Source: Methanothrix sp. (lineage in GTDB: Archaea > Halobacteriota > Methanosarcinia > Methanotrichales > Methanotrichaceae). From it: a stretch of DNA of 64,000 bases. Both the position numbers and the translations under genes were made by a program. Shown one piece after another: positions 1 to 8,558 of the stretch (position 1 is the first letter of the stretch; the number at the start of each line of letters is the position of its first letter). The notes beneath the pieces were generated by a model that searched no databases, was not told the DNA's origin, and worked only from the letters and a program-made list of their open reading frames with translations. Location: positions 17,250 to 81,249 of the forward strand of contig WOYM01000116.1 in the NCBI GenBank assembly GCA_011620785.1. Direction: 5' to 3'.

Positions 1-1
1 C

Positions 2-673
2 GGGGAGATCGGCGAGGTTGGCGGCAAAAACAGCACAGTCGAGGAGCTGCAGACCTTCATGGACGGCTACCTGGAGGAACTCAAAAAGCGTGGCCCGGCT
101 TTAAAGGGAATCAGCAAGATCAGCGTGCAGACCGGGACAACCCATGGAGGCGTGCCCCTGGCCGACGGCACTGTGGCTAAGGTTAAGATCGATTTTGAAG
201 TGCTGGAGAAGCTCTCGGAGACCGCCCGCGCCGAATACGGCCTCTCAGGGGCGGTTCAGCACGGGGCTTCAACTCTGCCCGATGAGGCTTTTGATCGCTT
301 TCCAGCTACCGGAACGGCTGAGATTCACCTGGCTACCGGCTTCCAGAACATAATCTATGATAGCAGGAGCTTCCCGGACCAGCTGCGGGCGAGAATCTAC
401 GACCACTTAAGGACGGAGATGAAGGGGGAATGGAAGGAAAAGGACACTGAAGAGCAGTTCATCTATAAAACCCGCAAGAAGGGCTTCGGACCGTTCAAGC
501 CTGATCTGTGGCAGCTGCCGACTGACGTCCGCGATGAGATCTGCAAAGAGCTGGAAGGCAAATTCGCCTTTTTATTCGATAAGCTCATGGTTATGGGCAC
601 CCGGCCAGTGCTGGATCAATTCATCAAGCCTGCGGATGTGGCGCTGGAAATGCCAAATATGCTGAAGGGCTAA
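2..673 (+). CDS. Class II fructose-bisphosphate aldolase-like protein, C-terminal part (5' end outside window)
   Basis: The reading frame is open from base 2, so this is the last 223 residues of a longer protein. Visible motifs are GGKNSTVEEL, SVQTGTTHGGVPLADG and AVQHGASTLPD, followed by a GFQNIIYDS segment. These resemble the phosphate- and metal-binding loops of the zinc-dependent class II aldolase barrel, which cleaves or condenses fructose 1,6-bisphosphate with triose phosphates. The next gene codes for the bifunctional FBP aldolase/phosphatase, so two gluconeogenic aldolases appear to sit side by side. The assignment rests on motifs only; a related ketose-bisphosphate aldolase is possible. 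The stop at 671-673 is followed by an AT-rich gap of 94 bases. Confidence 0.7.
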   Translation, partial: GEIGEVGGKNSTVEELQTFMDGYLEELKKRGPALKGISKISVQTGTTHGGVPLADGTVAKVKIDFEVLEKLSETARAEYGLSGAVQHGASTLPDEAFDRFPATGTAEIHLATGFQNIIYDSRSFPDQLRARIYDHLRTEMKGEWKEKDTEEQFIYKTRKKGFGPFKPDLWQLPTDVRDEICKELEGKFAFLFDKLMVMGTRPVLDQFIKPADVALEMPNMLKG

Positions 674-767
674 AAATTTATGACCATAAAGGCCATAATA
701 TATTACATCTATTAGGGATAATAGTGATAAATATGCCGTTCTCCAAGGAGCGTCAGATGGGATTGAT

Positions 768-1883
768 ATGACAAAGATAACTATAAGCTTGATAAAAGCC
801 GATGTGGGCGGCTATCCCGGCCACTGCTCGGTCCATCCCGCATTGATAAAAACTGCGGAGGAGAAGCTGGAAGAGGCCAAAAAGTCCGGCAGTCTGGTGG
901 ACTACAGGGTTATGGCCTGCGGAGACGACCTGGAGCTGCTCATGAGCCACGCGACGGGCTGCGACTGCGGCGACATCCACGGCCTGGCCTGGGAGACATT
1001 CGAGGCAGCCACTGAGACGGCCAAGGGCCTCAAACTCTACGGCTACGGCCAGGACCTTCTGGCGGACGCCTTCTCCGGAAACATCAAGGGCATGGGGCCG
1101 GGGGTGGCGGAGATGGAGATAAACGAGCGCACGGCAGAGCCCATCATCGCTTTTATGATGGACAAGACCGAGCCCGGAGCCTTCAATCTCCCCATCTTCA
1201 AGATGTTTGCCGATCCCTTCAACACCGCCGGGCTGATAATAGATCCCTCATTCCACCACGGCTTTTCCTTCGAGGTCTGGGATATCCTAGAGCACAAGAA
1301 GGTCCTCATGAACTGCCCGGAGGAGATGTACGATATGCTGGCGCTGATCGGTGCCAAGAGCCGATATGTGATCAAGAGAGTCTTTGCCAAGCCCGGCAGC
1401 AAGATACCCGAGAACGAGCCGGTGGCGGTGATCAGCACTGAGAAGCTCTACCAGACCGCCGGGAAGTATGTGGGCAAGGACGATCCCGTGGCCTTAGTGA
1501 GGTCGCAGTCCGGCCTGCCCGCGCTGGGCGAGGTGCTCGAGCCCTTCTCCATCGGGCACCTGGTGAGCGGATGGATGCGGGGCAGCCACAACGGGCCACT
1601 TATGCCCTGCTCATTTGATACCGCTCATCCCACCAGGTTCGACGGCCCGCCCAGAGTCATAGCCGCCGGATTCCAGATGGCCGAGGGGAAGTTCGTGGGT
1701 CCGGTGGATCTATTCAAGGATGTGGCCTTCGATCGCGTCCGGCAGAGGTGTCTGGAGATCACCGATTACATGAGAGCGCACGGCCCCTTCGAGCCGCACA
1801 GGCTGCCCATGGAGGAAATGGAGTATACCACCCTGCCTCATGTAATGAATTGCCTGAAAGATCGGTTCGTGGATACGGAGTGA
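768..1883 (+). CDS. fbp: Fructose 1,6-bisphosphate aldolase/phosphatase (class V FBPase)
   Basis: This 371-residue protein matches the archaeal bifunctional enzyme that condenses triose phosphates to FBP and dephosphorylates it to fructose 6-phosphate, driving gluconeogenesis one way. Family blocks are in order: KADVGGYPGH near the N terminus (metal-binding Asp and His), YGYGQDLLADAFSGN, GPGVAEMEINERTAEPI, MADPFNTAGLIIDP-like text, GKYVGKDDPV, GWMRGSHNGPLMP, TRFDGPPRV and MEYTTLPHVM at the C terminus. Length is normal for the family. The ATG at 768 is preceded by a weak ribosome site; an ATAATATATTA box near 695-704 may be its promoter. Fructose 6-phosphate from this enzyme would feed GlmS, also in this window. 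Confidence 0.95.
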   Translation: MTKITISLIKADVGGYPGHCSVHPALIKTAEEKLEEAKKSGSLVDYRVMACGDDLELLMSHATGCDCGDIHGLAWETFEAATETAKGLKLYGYGQDLLADAFSGNIKGMGPGVAEMEINERTAEPIIAFMMDKTEPGAFNLPIFKMFADPFNTAGLIIDPSFHHGFSFEVWDILEHKKVLMNCPEEMYDMLALIGAKSRYVIKRVFAKPGSKIPENEPVAVISTEKLYQTAGKYVGKDDPVALVRSQSGLPALGEVLEPFSIGHLVSGWMRGSHNGPLMPCSFDTAHPTRFDGPPRVIAAGFQMAEGKFVGPVDLFKDVAFDRVRQRCLEITDYMRAHGPFEPHRLPMEEMEYTTLPHVMNCLKDRFVDTE

Positions 1884-1960
1884 TTTTGTTGGGGCACTGC
1901 GCATGGGTGTTATCCGCGGAGGAGCATAAAGCCAAATATTTGTAGCTTTATGAATCTGCC

Positions 1961-2842
1961 ATGAACCTTCCAGATGATGACAGGAAGCTATTCCTGAAGC
2001 TGTACCATTCACTATTGCTTTATGTAAATAACAAACATAAAATTCTGAAGGACTTTCAGCGTCCTGAGGATCTCTCCAGGGAGGCTCTGGAGGACATTGA
2101 GAAGCTCAAAGAGAAGCTCTACTCTGAGCCCGATCAGATCGATTCATTTGTGCGGGAGAATCCCCAGGGTTTTTCAGCAGAAGAGCTGGAGATCATATCC
2201 AGCTGGCAACACTTCGTGAAAGGCAGATTCTACATCGTCCGATTTCTCAAGGATCATGCAGTCTTCATGGATGAAGGCCGTTCACCCAAGGCTTACGGGG
2301 TTAAGGGACTGGCCATGCAGTGGGAGCTGATCGGCAATCTGCCCAGAATCGTCCAAGCCACCCTTCTGCCTTTTAAAGGAAAGATCATCTTCGATGGCTC
2401 ATTCAGCTGCTACAATATATTCTTCGGTTCAGGGATGAAAAGCAGCATCAACGACAGCTTCCGCCAGGCTAAAGCGAGCTATGGAATTATAACCTCGCTG
2501 CCTTTCTCACCCAAGGATGCCGCCCCCAGCGATGCAGAGAGGCTGAGGGCATTTCTGCGGTCCCAGGAGAGCAGAGATTTTCACTGGCAGGAGATTGAGG
2601 AGCTGCTCAGGAAAAAACCAGAGCTATTGCCCATATACAGCGAGGAGATGGGCAGGGTCCAGGCAAGAAAGTATCGAAAGAAGCTTAAAGATATCGGCAT
2701 TAACGAAGGCTGGTTTGCCATAATCGAAGGGATAATAATCGCAGGCGGGCAGGATCAAAAGGAGGTGGAAAAAATAGCATATTCACTCCTCCCGGAGGAG
2801 AAGAGAAAGCTCGTCCACATATTCCACCTGAAGAGAAAATAG
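1961..2842 (+). CDS. Uncharacterised 293-residue protein
   Basis: I do not recognise a characterised family. The protein is soluble-looking and charged, with an N-terminal half rich in predicted helix (acidic and Lys/Glu-rich), a conserved-looking core with LPFKGKIIFDG then SCYNIFFGSG, and a helical C-terminal half with EELLRKKPELLPIY and a basic end. The core wording resembles uncharacterised prokaryotic proteins I have seen without functional assignment. No signal peptide or membrane segment is visible. An earlier ATG at 1949 runs into a stop after four codons, so 1961 is the start. It follows fbp in the same direction after 77 bases. Function cannot be assigned. Confidence 0.7.
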   Translation: MNLPDDDRKLFLKLYHSLLLYVNNKHKILKDFQRPEDLSREALEDIEKLKEKLYSEPDQIDSFVRENPQGFSAEELEIISSWQHFVKGRFYIVRFLKDHAVFMDEGRSPKAYGVKGLAMQWELIGNLPRIVQATLLPFKGKIIFDGSFSCYNIFFGSGMKSSINDSFRQAKASYGIITSLPFSPKDAAPSDAERLRAFLRSQESRDFHWQEIEELLRKKPELLPIYSEEMGRVQARKYRKKLKDIGINEGWFAIIEGIIIAGGQDQKEVEKIAYSLLPEEKRKLVHIFHLKRK

Positions 2843-2976
2843 ACCCGCTCAGCGAAAGGCCTGAAGCAGCTTTTCACTCTGCCCATATCACAGATTTCTT
2901 CCAGGAGAGGTACCGCTTCAAGGTGCAGGAGGGCTTTGATTTGATCTATCGAGCGCCCGCATTCCCAGGAGGTTTT

Positions 2977-3386
2977 ATGAGACGAATTACCTGATGAAAC
3001 GGCGCTCTGTTCGGAACTATACGAAGGACATTGTGCCAAAAGAGAAGATCCTCGAACTCCTCGATATTGCCCGGTACGCCGCTTCTGCGGGGAACGGCCA
3101 GCCAGTGGAATGGATAGTTGTCCACGATCCGGAGAAGGTGAAGAAGATCGCCGCCCTGACCATCGAATGGATGAAGACGCTCGCAGGCTCAAACCATCCC
3201 ATGAGCGGTTACATCCCAGTGCTTCTCGAGGCCTGGGAGAGCGGCAGGGATGTTGTCTGTCGGGGAGCCCCGCATCTACTCGTTGCCACAATACCCGAAG
3301 GCAATACGATAGCCCAGACAGATGCCAGAAGAACTCAAAGCCGATACCAATCCGATACCGGCTCAATTCTTGCACTCTTCGCTTGA
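2977..3386 (+). pseudogene. Nitroreductase-family gene remnant
   Basis: Codons from 2994 give MKRRSVRNYTKDIVPKEKIL and then DIARYAASAGNGQPVEWIVV, the FMN-binding N terminus of nitroreductases. An excellent AGGAGG at 2967-2972 stands four bases before ATG 2977, but that ATG hits a stop after five codons. Removing two single bases near 2981 and 2990 would restore a start reading MNELLMKRRSV. After RGAPHLLVATIPEGNTIAQTDA the family similarity ends and about half the expected length is missing; the frame closes one base before the stop of the convergent prenyl synthase. The pattern is a 5' frameshift plus loss of the 3' half. A very short functional protein is unlikely. Confidence 0.75.
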
Positions 3387-3387
3387 C

Positions 3388-4350
3388 CTAGTACCTTCTG
3401 CGGATCATGTAGTCGGCCAGCTCCAGCAACGTCTCTCTGGCCGATGAGGGAGGCAGAACATCTAAAGCCCTCTTGCCCTGTGCTACCATCTCCTCTGCTC
3501 TGGACCTGGCATACTCAATCGAGCCGCTCCCTTCCAGAATGGAGATCGACCGGAAGATCTCCTCTGCCGATGCATCCTTCTTGCTGAAGACAGGCACCAC
3601 TACGTCATTGGTAAAGGCATGGATCATGATCAATGTCTTCTTACCCTCGATCAGATCCCCGCCCTGCCTTTTTCCCGAGACCTCCTCCGGGGTCAAAAGA
3701 TCGATGACATCATCCTGGAGCTGAAATCCCATGCCCGTCAGCCGGCCAAACTCATCCAGCGCCCTGACCACCTCGGGCGATGCTCCGGCCAGGAGCCCCC
3801 CCATCCCTGCAGAAGCGCCATAGAGAACACCGGTCTTCTTCTCGATCATCTCCATGTACTCGTTCTCAGTCACCCGGTCTTTAGATTCGAACTCCATGTC
3901 CAGCCACTGGCCCTCGCAAATCGCCGTGCAGGTCCGGGAGAGCATATTCATCGCCCCTAAGATCCGCTCCGGGCTGGCCGCAGTCATCCCCAAAACCTGA
4001 AAAGCCTTGGAGTAAAGGGTATCGCCAGCCAGAATAGCTCCCGACTGCCCCCAGATCTTATGCACTGTAGGCCTCCCACGGCGCACATCGGCATTGTCCA
4101 TGATGTCATCATGAATGAGAGTGAAGTTATGGACCAATTCGATGGATACCGCAGCCGGAGCCAGGGCGAGAGCCTCTCCACCCGCAGCCTCAGCCGCAAG
4201 TAGCAGCATCGACGGCCTCAGCCTCTTCCCGCCGGAGTCCACCAGGTGCCGGCTCGCCTCATACAGGCCGCGCGGATGCATCACGGGGAGCAGCTTTTCG
4301 ATGGTTGCCGTTACCAGAGCCGCACGCCTCTCCAGCTCTTCCTCCATCAT
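3388..4350 (-). CDS. idsA: Geranylgeranyl/short-chain isoprenyl diphosphate synthase
   Basis: This trans-prenyltransferase extends DMAPP with IPP to make C15-C20 (possibly C25) diphosphates for archaeal ether lipids. It carries the family signature blocks GGKRLRPSMLLLAAE, the first Asp-rich motif in LIHDDIMDNADVRRG, and the second in GFQLQDDVIDLL. The GTG at 4359 is only two bases from a GGAGG, whereas ATG 4350 lies nine bases from it, so I prefer 4350, giving 320 residues. It is the last gene of the mevalonate/RNase J operon, 45 bases after rnj, so substrate-producing genes lie directly upstream. Chain length cannot be read safely from sequence alone. Confidence 0.93.
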   Translation of the reverse strand: MMEEELERRAALVTATIEKLLPVMHPRGLYEASRHLVDSGGKRLRPSMLLLAAEAAGGEALALAPAAVSIELVHNFTLIHDDIMDNADVRRGRPTVHKIWGQSGAILAGDTLYSKAFQVLGMTAASPERILGAMNMLSRTCTAICEGQWLDMEFESKDRVTENEYMEMIEKKTGVLYGASAGMGGLLAGASPEVVRALDEFGRLTGMGFQLQDDVIDLLTPEEVSGKRQGGDLIEGKKTLIMIHAFTNDVVVPVFSKKDASAEEIFRSISILEGSGSIEYARSRAEEMVAQGKRALDVLPPSSARETLLELADYMIRRRY

Positions 4351-4395
4351 CCTTCTCACAACCTCCCTATCCCTTGATTTTATTTAAATTAAGCT

Positions 4396-5733
4396 TCAAT
4401 CGATGAGAAGCTCCTGGCCGTTCCTCACCAGATGGATATTTGATCCCAGAGAGTAGCCCGTCTCCTCAGCCATCATCAGATAGCTGCCATGACTCCTAAG
4501 CGTCCCGTGGCTCGGTATGACATGCTCCGGATTGATCATCCGCAAGAGTTCCCAGTGATCCTCCTGGCAGGCATGCCCGGAGACATGCACATTATCGTAG
4601 ATCCTGCCTCCTCTCATCTTTAGCTTGGTCACCACAGTATGGCGGTTGGACTCGTTCAGAGGCTGGGGAATGATTCCTGCGGAGAAGATCACTCGATCTC
4701 CGGACTCCACCAGAAAGTCGGTCTCTCCATTGGCCACCCGGCTCAATATCGCCCCCGGCTCCCCCTGATGGCCGGTCATGATGGGCAGATACTTGTCCTT
4801 GCCCTCGTTCATGATCCTCTTCAGGGCCTTGTCCACCGACTTTCTCCTTCCAAAGACTGAGACTTCCCCCTGCTGGGCATAACCGGTCCGCACTGCCGTA
4901 CCCCAGTATTTCTCCATGGACCGGCCTAAGAGCACCGGCTTTCTCCCCATCTTATGAGCAGCCTCGATTATCGCTCTGATCCGGGCGATATGGGAGGAGA
5001 AGGTGGTGACCATGACCCCAGACCTGGATTCCTCTGTGCCGATAAGAACGTCCATCACCAGATCCTTGGCTATCTGCTCGGACGGCGTCTTTCCGGAGAT
5101 GGCGGCATTGGTGGTCTCGGTGATGAGAGCCAGCACCCCCTCCTTTCCCAAGGCCCTCAGCCGGGCAAAGTCTGGCGGCTCACCCAATGTCGGAGATCGA
5201 TCGATCTTGAAGTCATTGGCATAGAGTATGATCCCTTTGGGAGTGTGAATGGCGGCAAACACGCAGTCCACAATGCTATGCTGCACCCGCACGAACTCCA
5301 GATCGATATCCGGCGTAACCTGAAAACGCTCTCCAGCGTTCATTGTCTTCAGGGGATTGTTCACCCCGAAGATCTTCTCCGACTTGATCTCCTGATTTAT
5401 CAGGTCTGCCGTAAACGGCGAGGCAATTATCGGAGCATGGTACTTATGAGCCAGCTTGGATATGGCTCCGATATGATCGAGGTGACCATGAGTGCAGGCG
5501 ATGGCCCTGACTTTTCCTTCAACGTTCTCCATTATGCTGTCATCGGGAATGGCGCCTATGTTGATCAGGTCTGCGGCATGCAGGGACTCTACATCGGTAT
5601 CCTCATGAATCTGCACCCGATCCAGCCTGATCCCCATATCCATTACTACAATATCTTTTCCTATCCTTATCGCAGTCATGTTGCGGCCGATCTCATTATA
5701 GCCGCCGACGGCGATTATCGCAATATCTTTCAT
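4396..5733 (-). CDS. rnj: Archaeal RNase J (beta-CASP metallo-beta-lactamase ribonuclease)
   Basis: A 445-residue 5'-3' exoribonuclease of the beta-CASP family that degrades mRNA in the cytoplasm. The N-terminal metallo-beta-lactamase domain has AVGGYNEIGRNM and the zinc-binding ACTHGHLDHIGAI; a beta-CASP segment follows with GRSMEKYWGTAV and MTGHQGEPGA, and the C terminus contains SGHACQEDHWELL and IPSHGTLRSHGSYL. Length is that of the short archaeal form, lacking the bacterial C-terminal extension. The start ATG overlaps the fni stop (ATGA), indicating translational coupling. Its place between isoprenoid genes is a conserved archaeal arrangement rather than a pathway link. Confidence 0.94.
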   Translation of the reverse strand: MKDIAIIAVGGYNEIGRNMTAIRIGKDIVVMDMGIRLDRVQIHEDTDVESLHAADLINIGAIPDDSIMENVEGKVRAIACTHGHLDHIGAISKLAHKYHAPIIASPFTADLINQEIKSEKIFGVNNPLKTMNAGERFQVTPDIDLEFVRVQHSIVDCVFAAIHTPKGIILYANDFKIDRSPTLGEPPDFARLRALGKEGVLALITETTNAAISGKTPSEQIAKDLVMDVLIGTEESRSGVMVTTFSSHIARIRAIIEAAHKMGRKPVLLGRSMEKYWGTAVRTGYAQQGEVSVFGRRKSVDKALKRIMNEGKDKYLPIMTGHQGEPGAILSRVANGETDFLVESGDRVIFSAGIIPQPLNESNRHTVVTKLKMRGGRIYDNVHVSGHACQEDHWELLRMINPEHVIPSHGTLRSHGSYLMMAEETGYSLGSNIHLVRNGQELLID

Positions 5734-6827
5734 TTTGTCAACTCTCTATAAGCAGAAAACTCATTCAAATCATAACCCCGTGCCAGAAGCCATTCTCTGG
5801 TCCTTCCTAGAACCACAAGAGGGACTCCTTTCAGCTCCCCAGCCCTTCTGCAACCGGTGAGGAACATACAGATCCTCAGAGCGCGCAGATACGGGCTCAT
5901 GGCACTGACCACGGTCTTTGCATCTTTTGTTGCCGGTTTGAGCATGGGAAGGGCAGTCCCGGCAAGGCTCGCCCCCAGTGAGAGGCTCTTAGCAACATCC
6001 AGGCCGCTCCTGATCCCTCCCGAGGATATAACGTCCAGGCCAATAGATCGGCACTCGACGATGCTCACAGGAGTAGGAATCCCCCAGCTCCAAAACAGCC
6101 TTCCCATCTCCTCCAGCTCACGGTCGCCGATCTCAGCTGCCCGGTAGGTCTCAACTCCGGCCCAGGAGAGGCCCCCTTGACCGGAGACGTCTATCATCTT
6201 GACTCCCACATCTGCCAGGCTGGCAGCCGTCTCCCTGGATATGCCCGCCCCCGTCTCCTTGACGATTATGGGCACCGATCCATTTGCTGCCTCTCCTAAC
6301 ACTTTGACCACTCCGGAGGCATCTCGATCCCCCTCCGGCTGAATGCTCTCCTGGAGGAAGTTCAGATGGACGGCGATGGCATCAGCATCTATCATCTCTG
6401 CCAGCTGATCCAAAATCCCGGGTCCGGACCGCTTCAGCTGCACCGCGCCGATGTTTCCGATGATCGGAATATCGGGAGCTGCATCCCGTACCGCGGAGAA
6501 GGTATCCTTCAGGCTCTCTTCTTCAAGAGCTGCCCTCTGCGAGCCCACTCCCATGGCTATGCCAAGCTCGGATGCTGCCAGAGCCAGATTTACGTTGATC
6601 TCCTTGACGCTGGGATGGCCTCCGGTCATAGCGCTGATCATGAGTGGTGCCGATAGCTTTCTTCCCAAAAAACGGCAGGAAGTATCGATATCTGCCTCGT
6701 CGATTTCCGGCAGAGCCTTATGGACAAGCACCAGATCATCAAAGGACCTAGCCACTGCTCCCTCAGATTCCACAGGATTGTCCAGGCAGATTCTGATATG
6801 ATCGAGCTTCCGGCTGGAGGTGGTCAA
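5730..6827 (-). CDS. fni: Type 2 isopentenyl-diphosphate delta-isomerase
   Basis: FMN- and NAD(P)H-dependent enzyme interconverting IPP and DMAPP. The 365-residue TIM-barrel shows SAMTGGHPSVKEIN, GVGSQRAAL, IIGNIGAVQL, the substrate-binding HLNFLQESIQPEGD block, IIVKETGAGISRE, VSGQGGLSWAGVET and SSGGIRSGLDVAKSL, all typical of Idi-2. Both ends overlap neighbours by four bases (ipk upstream, rnj downstream), so it is translated from a tightly coupled operon. It completes the route mevalonate kinase, isopentenyl phosphate kinase, isomerase, prenyl synthase encoded here. Confidence 0.95.
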   Translation of the reverse strand: MTTSSRKLDHIRICLDNPVESEGAVARSFDDLVLVHKALPEIDEADIDTSCRFLGRKLSAPLMISAMTGGHPSVKEINVNLALAASELGIAMGVGSQRAALEEESLKDTFSAVRDAAPDIPIIGNIGAVQLKRSGPGILDQLAEMIDADAIAVHLNFLQESIQPEGDRDASGVVKVLGEAANGSVPIIVKETGAGISRETAASLADVGVKMIDVSGQGGLSWAGVETYRAAEIGDRELEEMGRLFWSWGIPTPVSIVECRSIGLDVISSGGIRSGLDVAKSLSLGASLAGTALPMLKPATKDAKTVVSAMSPYLRALRICMFLTGCRRAGELKGVPLVVLGRTREWLLARGYDLNEFSAYRELTK

Positions 6828-7576
6828 TCCGGCCTCCAGACCTTGGTCCCTATGGCCTCGCCCCGCAGAGCCCGCACGATGTTCCCCTCTTTGGAGGCAT
6901 TGAATATCATTGAGCTCATGCCCATATCTGCCAGGTCCAGTAATTCATCCAGCTTTCCCTTCATCCCGCCGGTGACGTCAATACCTGCGCTTCCTCCGAT
7001 GGCTCCCTCAATTAACGGAAGATCCGATCTCTTGACCTCTGCCATGGGCCGGCCAGAGAACAGTACCCCATCCACATTGCAGCCCACGGCCACAACCTCT
7101 GCCTTGAGAGCTCTGGCCAGATGGCTTACCAACTGGTCCCCGGATACTATCCCTGCCCTCTGAGTCAAGTCCATGGCCACATCACCATGCAATATGGGCA
7201 TAATGCCATCCTCCAGCATCTTTTTTATCGGCTCAGTGGCAAAGCTCTCTATTCTTCCCCCAGACAGGATCAAGCAGGATAAGGGGTGGACGGGCAGGGC
7301 CTCGACCCCTGCTTTGGCCAGGGCCTCGAGCATCAGACGGTTCAGTCTGACCACCGACTCATGGGTCACCCTCAAGCCCTCCGGGCTGAACCTCTTTGGC
7401 AAGCCATATTGTCTGGCAGGGATATGTCCAAAGGACCCTGCTCCGTGTACCAGCACCAGATCGTGAGGCCTGGAGGCGACCTCTCTGGCCACCCGCTCAA
7501 TCTCCATGGGCAGTGCGCCTCTCTCGCAGCTCTTATCGGTCAGAATGCTTCCTCCGATCTTCAAGACCCGAACCAT
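6824..7576 (-). CDS. ipk: Isopentenyl phosphate kinase
   Basis: Amino-acid-kinase-fold enzyme phosphorylating isopentenyl phosphate to IPP, the last step of the archaeal modified mevalonate route. The N terminus reads MVRVLKIGGSILTDKS, and VLVHGAGSFGHIPARQYGL contains the catalytic His that distinguishes IPK from other kinases of the fold. GVLFSGRPM and IDVTGGMKGKLDELL follow. The frame is open to 7621, but ATG 7576 has GGAGG about eight bases upstream and gives the expected 250 residues. It lies 16 bases after the mevalonate kinase stop and overlaps fni by four bases. Confidence 0.94.
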   Translation of the reverse strand: MVRVLKIGGSILTDKSCERGALPMEIERVAREVASRPHDLVLVHGAGSFGHIPARQYGLPKRFSPEGLRVTHESVVRLNRLMLEALAKAGVEALPVHPLSCLILSGGRIESFATEPIKKMLEDGIMPILHGDVAMDLTQRAGIVSGDQLVSHLARALKAEVVAVGCNVDGVLFSGRPMAEVKRSDLPLIEGAIGGSAGIDVTGGMKGKLDELLDLADMGMSSMIFNASKEGNIVRALRGEAIGTKVWRPD

Positions 7577-7592
7577 TGCTCGCCCTCCCGAC

Positions 7593-8546
7593 TCACGCAA
7601 CCTCCAGCCGGACGCCCTCACAGCCCATCATAGCTGCAAATGCCATTCCTCTGGCCTGCCTCAAGGCCACCAATAGAGCCTCCTTTCCGGCCATCCCGGG
7701 AAGAGCGATCATACAGCCTCCTCCACCCGCTCCAGTCAATTTGGCCCCTAAGGCTCCACCGGCATTCCTTGCGGCATAAACCAGCTCGGACAGCTCTCTG
7801 GAGCCCACCCCCAGAGCCTCCAGCAGGCCGTGGTTGATGTCCATCAGCTCGCCCAGATCTCTGAGTTTCTTCTCTCTGACCAGAGGGACCGCCCTCTCGG
7901 ATATGGCCCCTATGGCCTGGAATATGGGACCCACCAGGTCTGGATAGCGCTCTTTTAAGAGCTGAACCTTCTCCACCAGGGAAAAGGTATCATGAGGCAG
8001 TCTGGTGTATCCCACCACCATCTCTAAAGGTGGAAGATCGAGACGCTGGTTGTCATCTGCAATCCTCTGGTAGCCGCCATAAGTGGCTAAAGCGGTATCC
8101 ATGGGGCCGCCCCGCCCCTTTTGAACCCCCTTCTCTATGCGGTAGGAGAGCGCTGCAATCTCTTTTTGTGATAATTCCAGGCCCAGGTGACCGCTTAGAG
8201 CAGCTACCGTAGCAACCACTATGGAAGCTGATGATCCAAGACCCGCTGCCAGTGGGATGTCCGACTCGATCATGACCCTAACATCTCTTGCATCAAGCTC
8301 CTTTAAAACAGCTGATACATATCGAGTAGCATAGGCCGCACTGGCTGACCTGATCTCCCCGGTAGAGAGATCCAGAGAAAAACCTCGCAGTAAAAGGTCG
8401 TCAGTCTCTATCAAAACCCTTCCCGGCAGGCTCTGCACAATAGCCCTGGCCCGCAGATCTATGGCTCCTCCCAGTGCGGCAGTGCCGGAGACAACGGCAT
8501 GCTCTCCGAAGAGGATGATCTTGCCAGGAGCCGATGCCGTCGTCAT
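7593..8546 (-). CDS. mvk: Mevalonate kinase
   Basis: GHMP-family kinase converting mevalonate to mevalonate 5-phosphate. Motif 1 is APGKIILFGEHAVVSG, motif 2 (ATP-binding) PLAAGLGSSASIVVATVA, and motif 3 GAKLTGAGGGGCMIAL; GRGGPMDTALATYGG carries the substrate-facing region. Length is 317 residues, normal for archaeal MVK. It follows the MEMO gene by 12 bases and precedes ipk. No phosphomevalonate kinase or decarboxylase of the classical route is present in the window, fitting the archaeal pathway. Confidence 0.95.
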   Translation of the reverse strand: MTTASAPGKIILFGEHAVVSGTAALGGAIDLRARAIVQSLPGRVLIETDDLLLRGFSLDLSTGEIRSASAAYATRYVSAVLKELDARDVRVMIESDIPLAAGLGSSASIVVATVAALSGHLGLELSQKEIAALSYRIEKGVQKGRGGPMDTALATYGGYQRIADDNQRLDLPPLEMVVGYTRLPHDTFSLVEKVQLLKERYPDLVGPIFQAIGAISERAVPLVREKKLRDLGELMDINHGLLEALGVGSRELSELVYAARNAGGALGAKLTGAGGGGCMIALPGMAGKEALLVALRQARGMAFAAMMGCEGVRLEVA

Positions 8547-8558
8547 GAGAAGCCCTCT

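Noticed and set aside
2755..3375. Minus-strand 206-codon frame antisense to the nitroreductase remnant
   Set aside because: Arg/Ser-rich low-complexity translation with no motifs; the plus strand gives recognisable protein.
4954..5751. Plus-strand 265-codon frame
   Set aside because: Antisense to the intact RNase J gene; no motifs or start signals.
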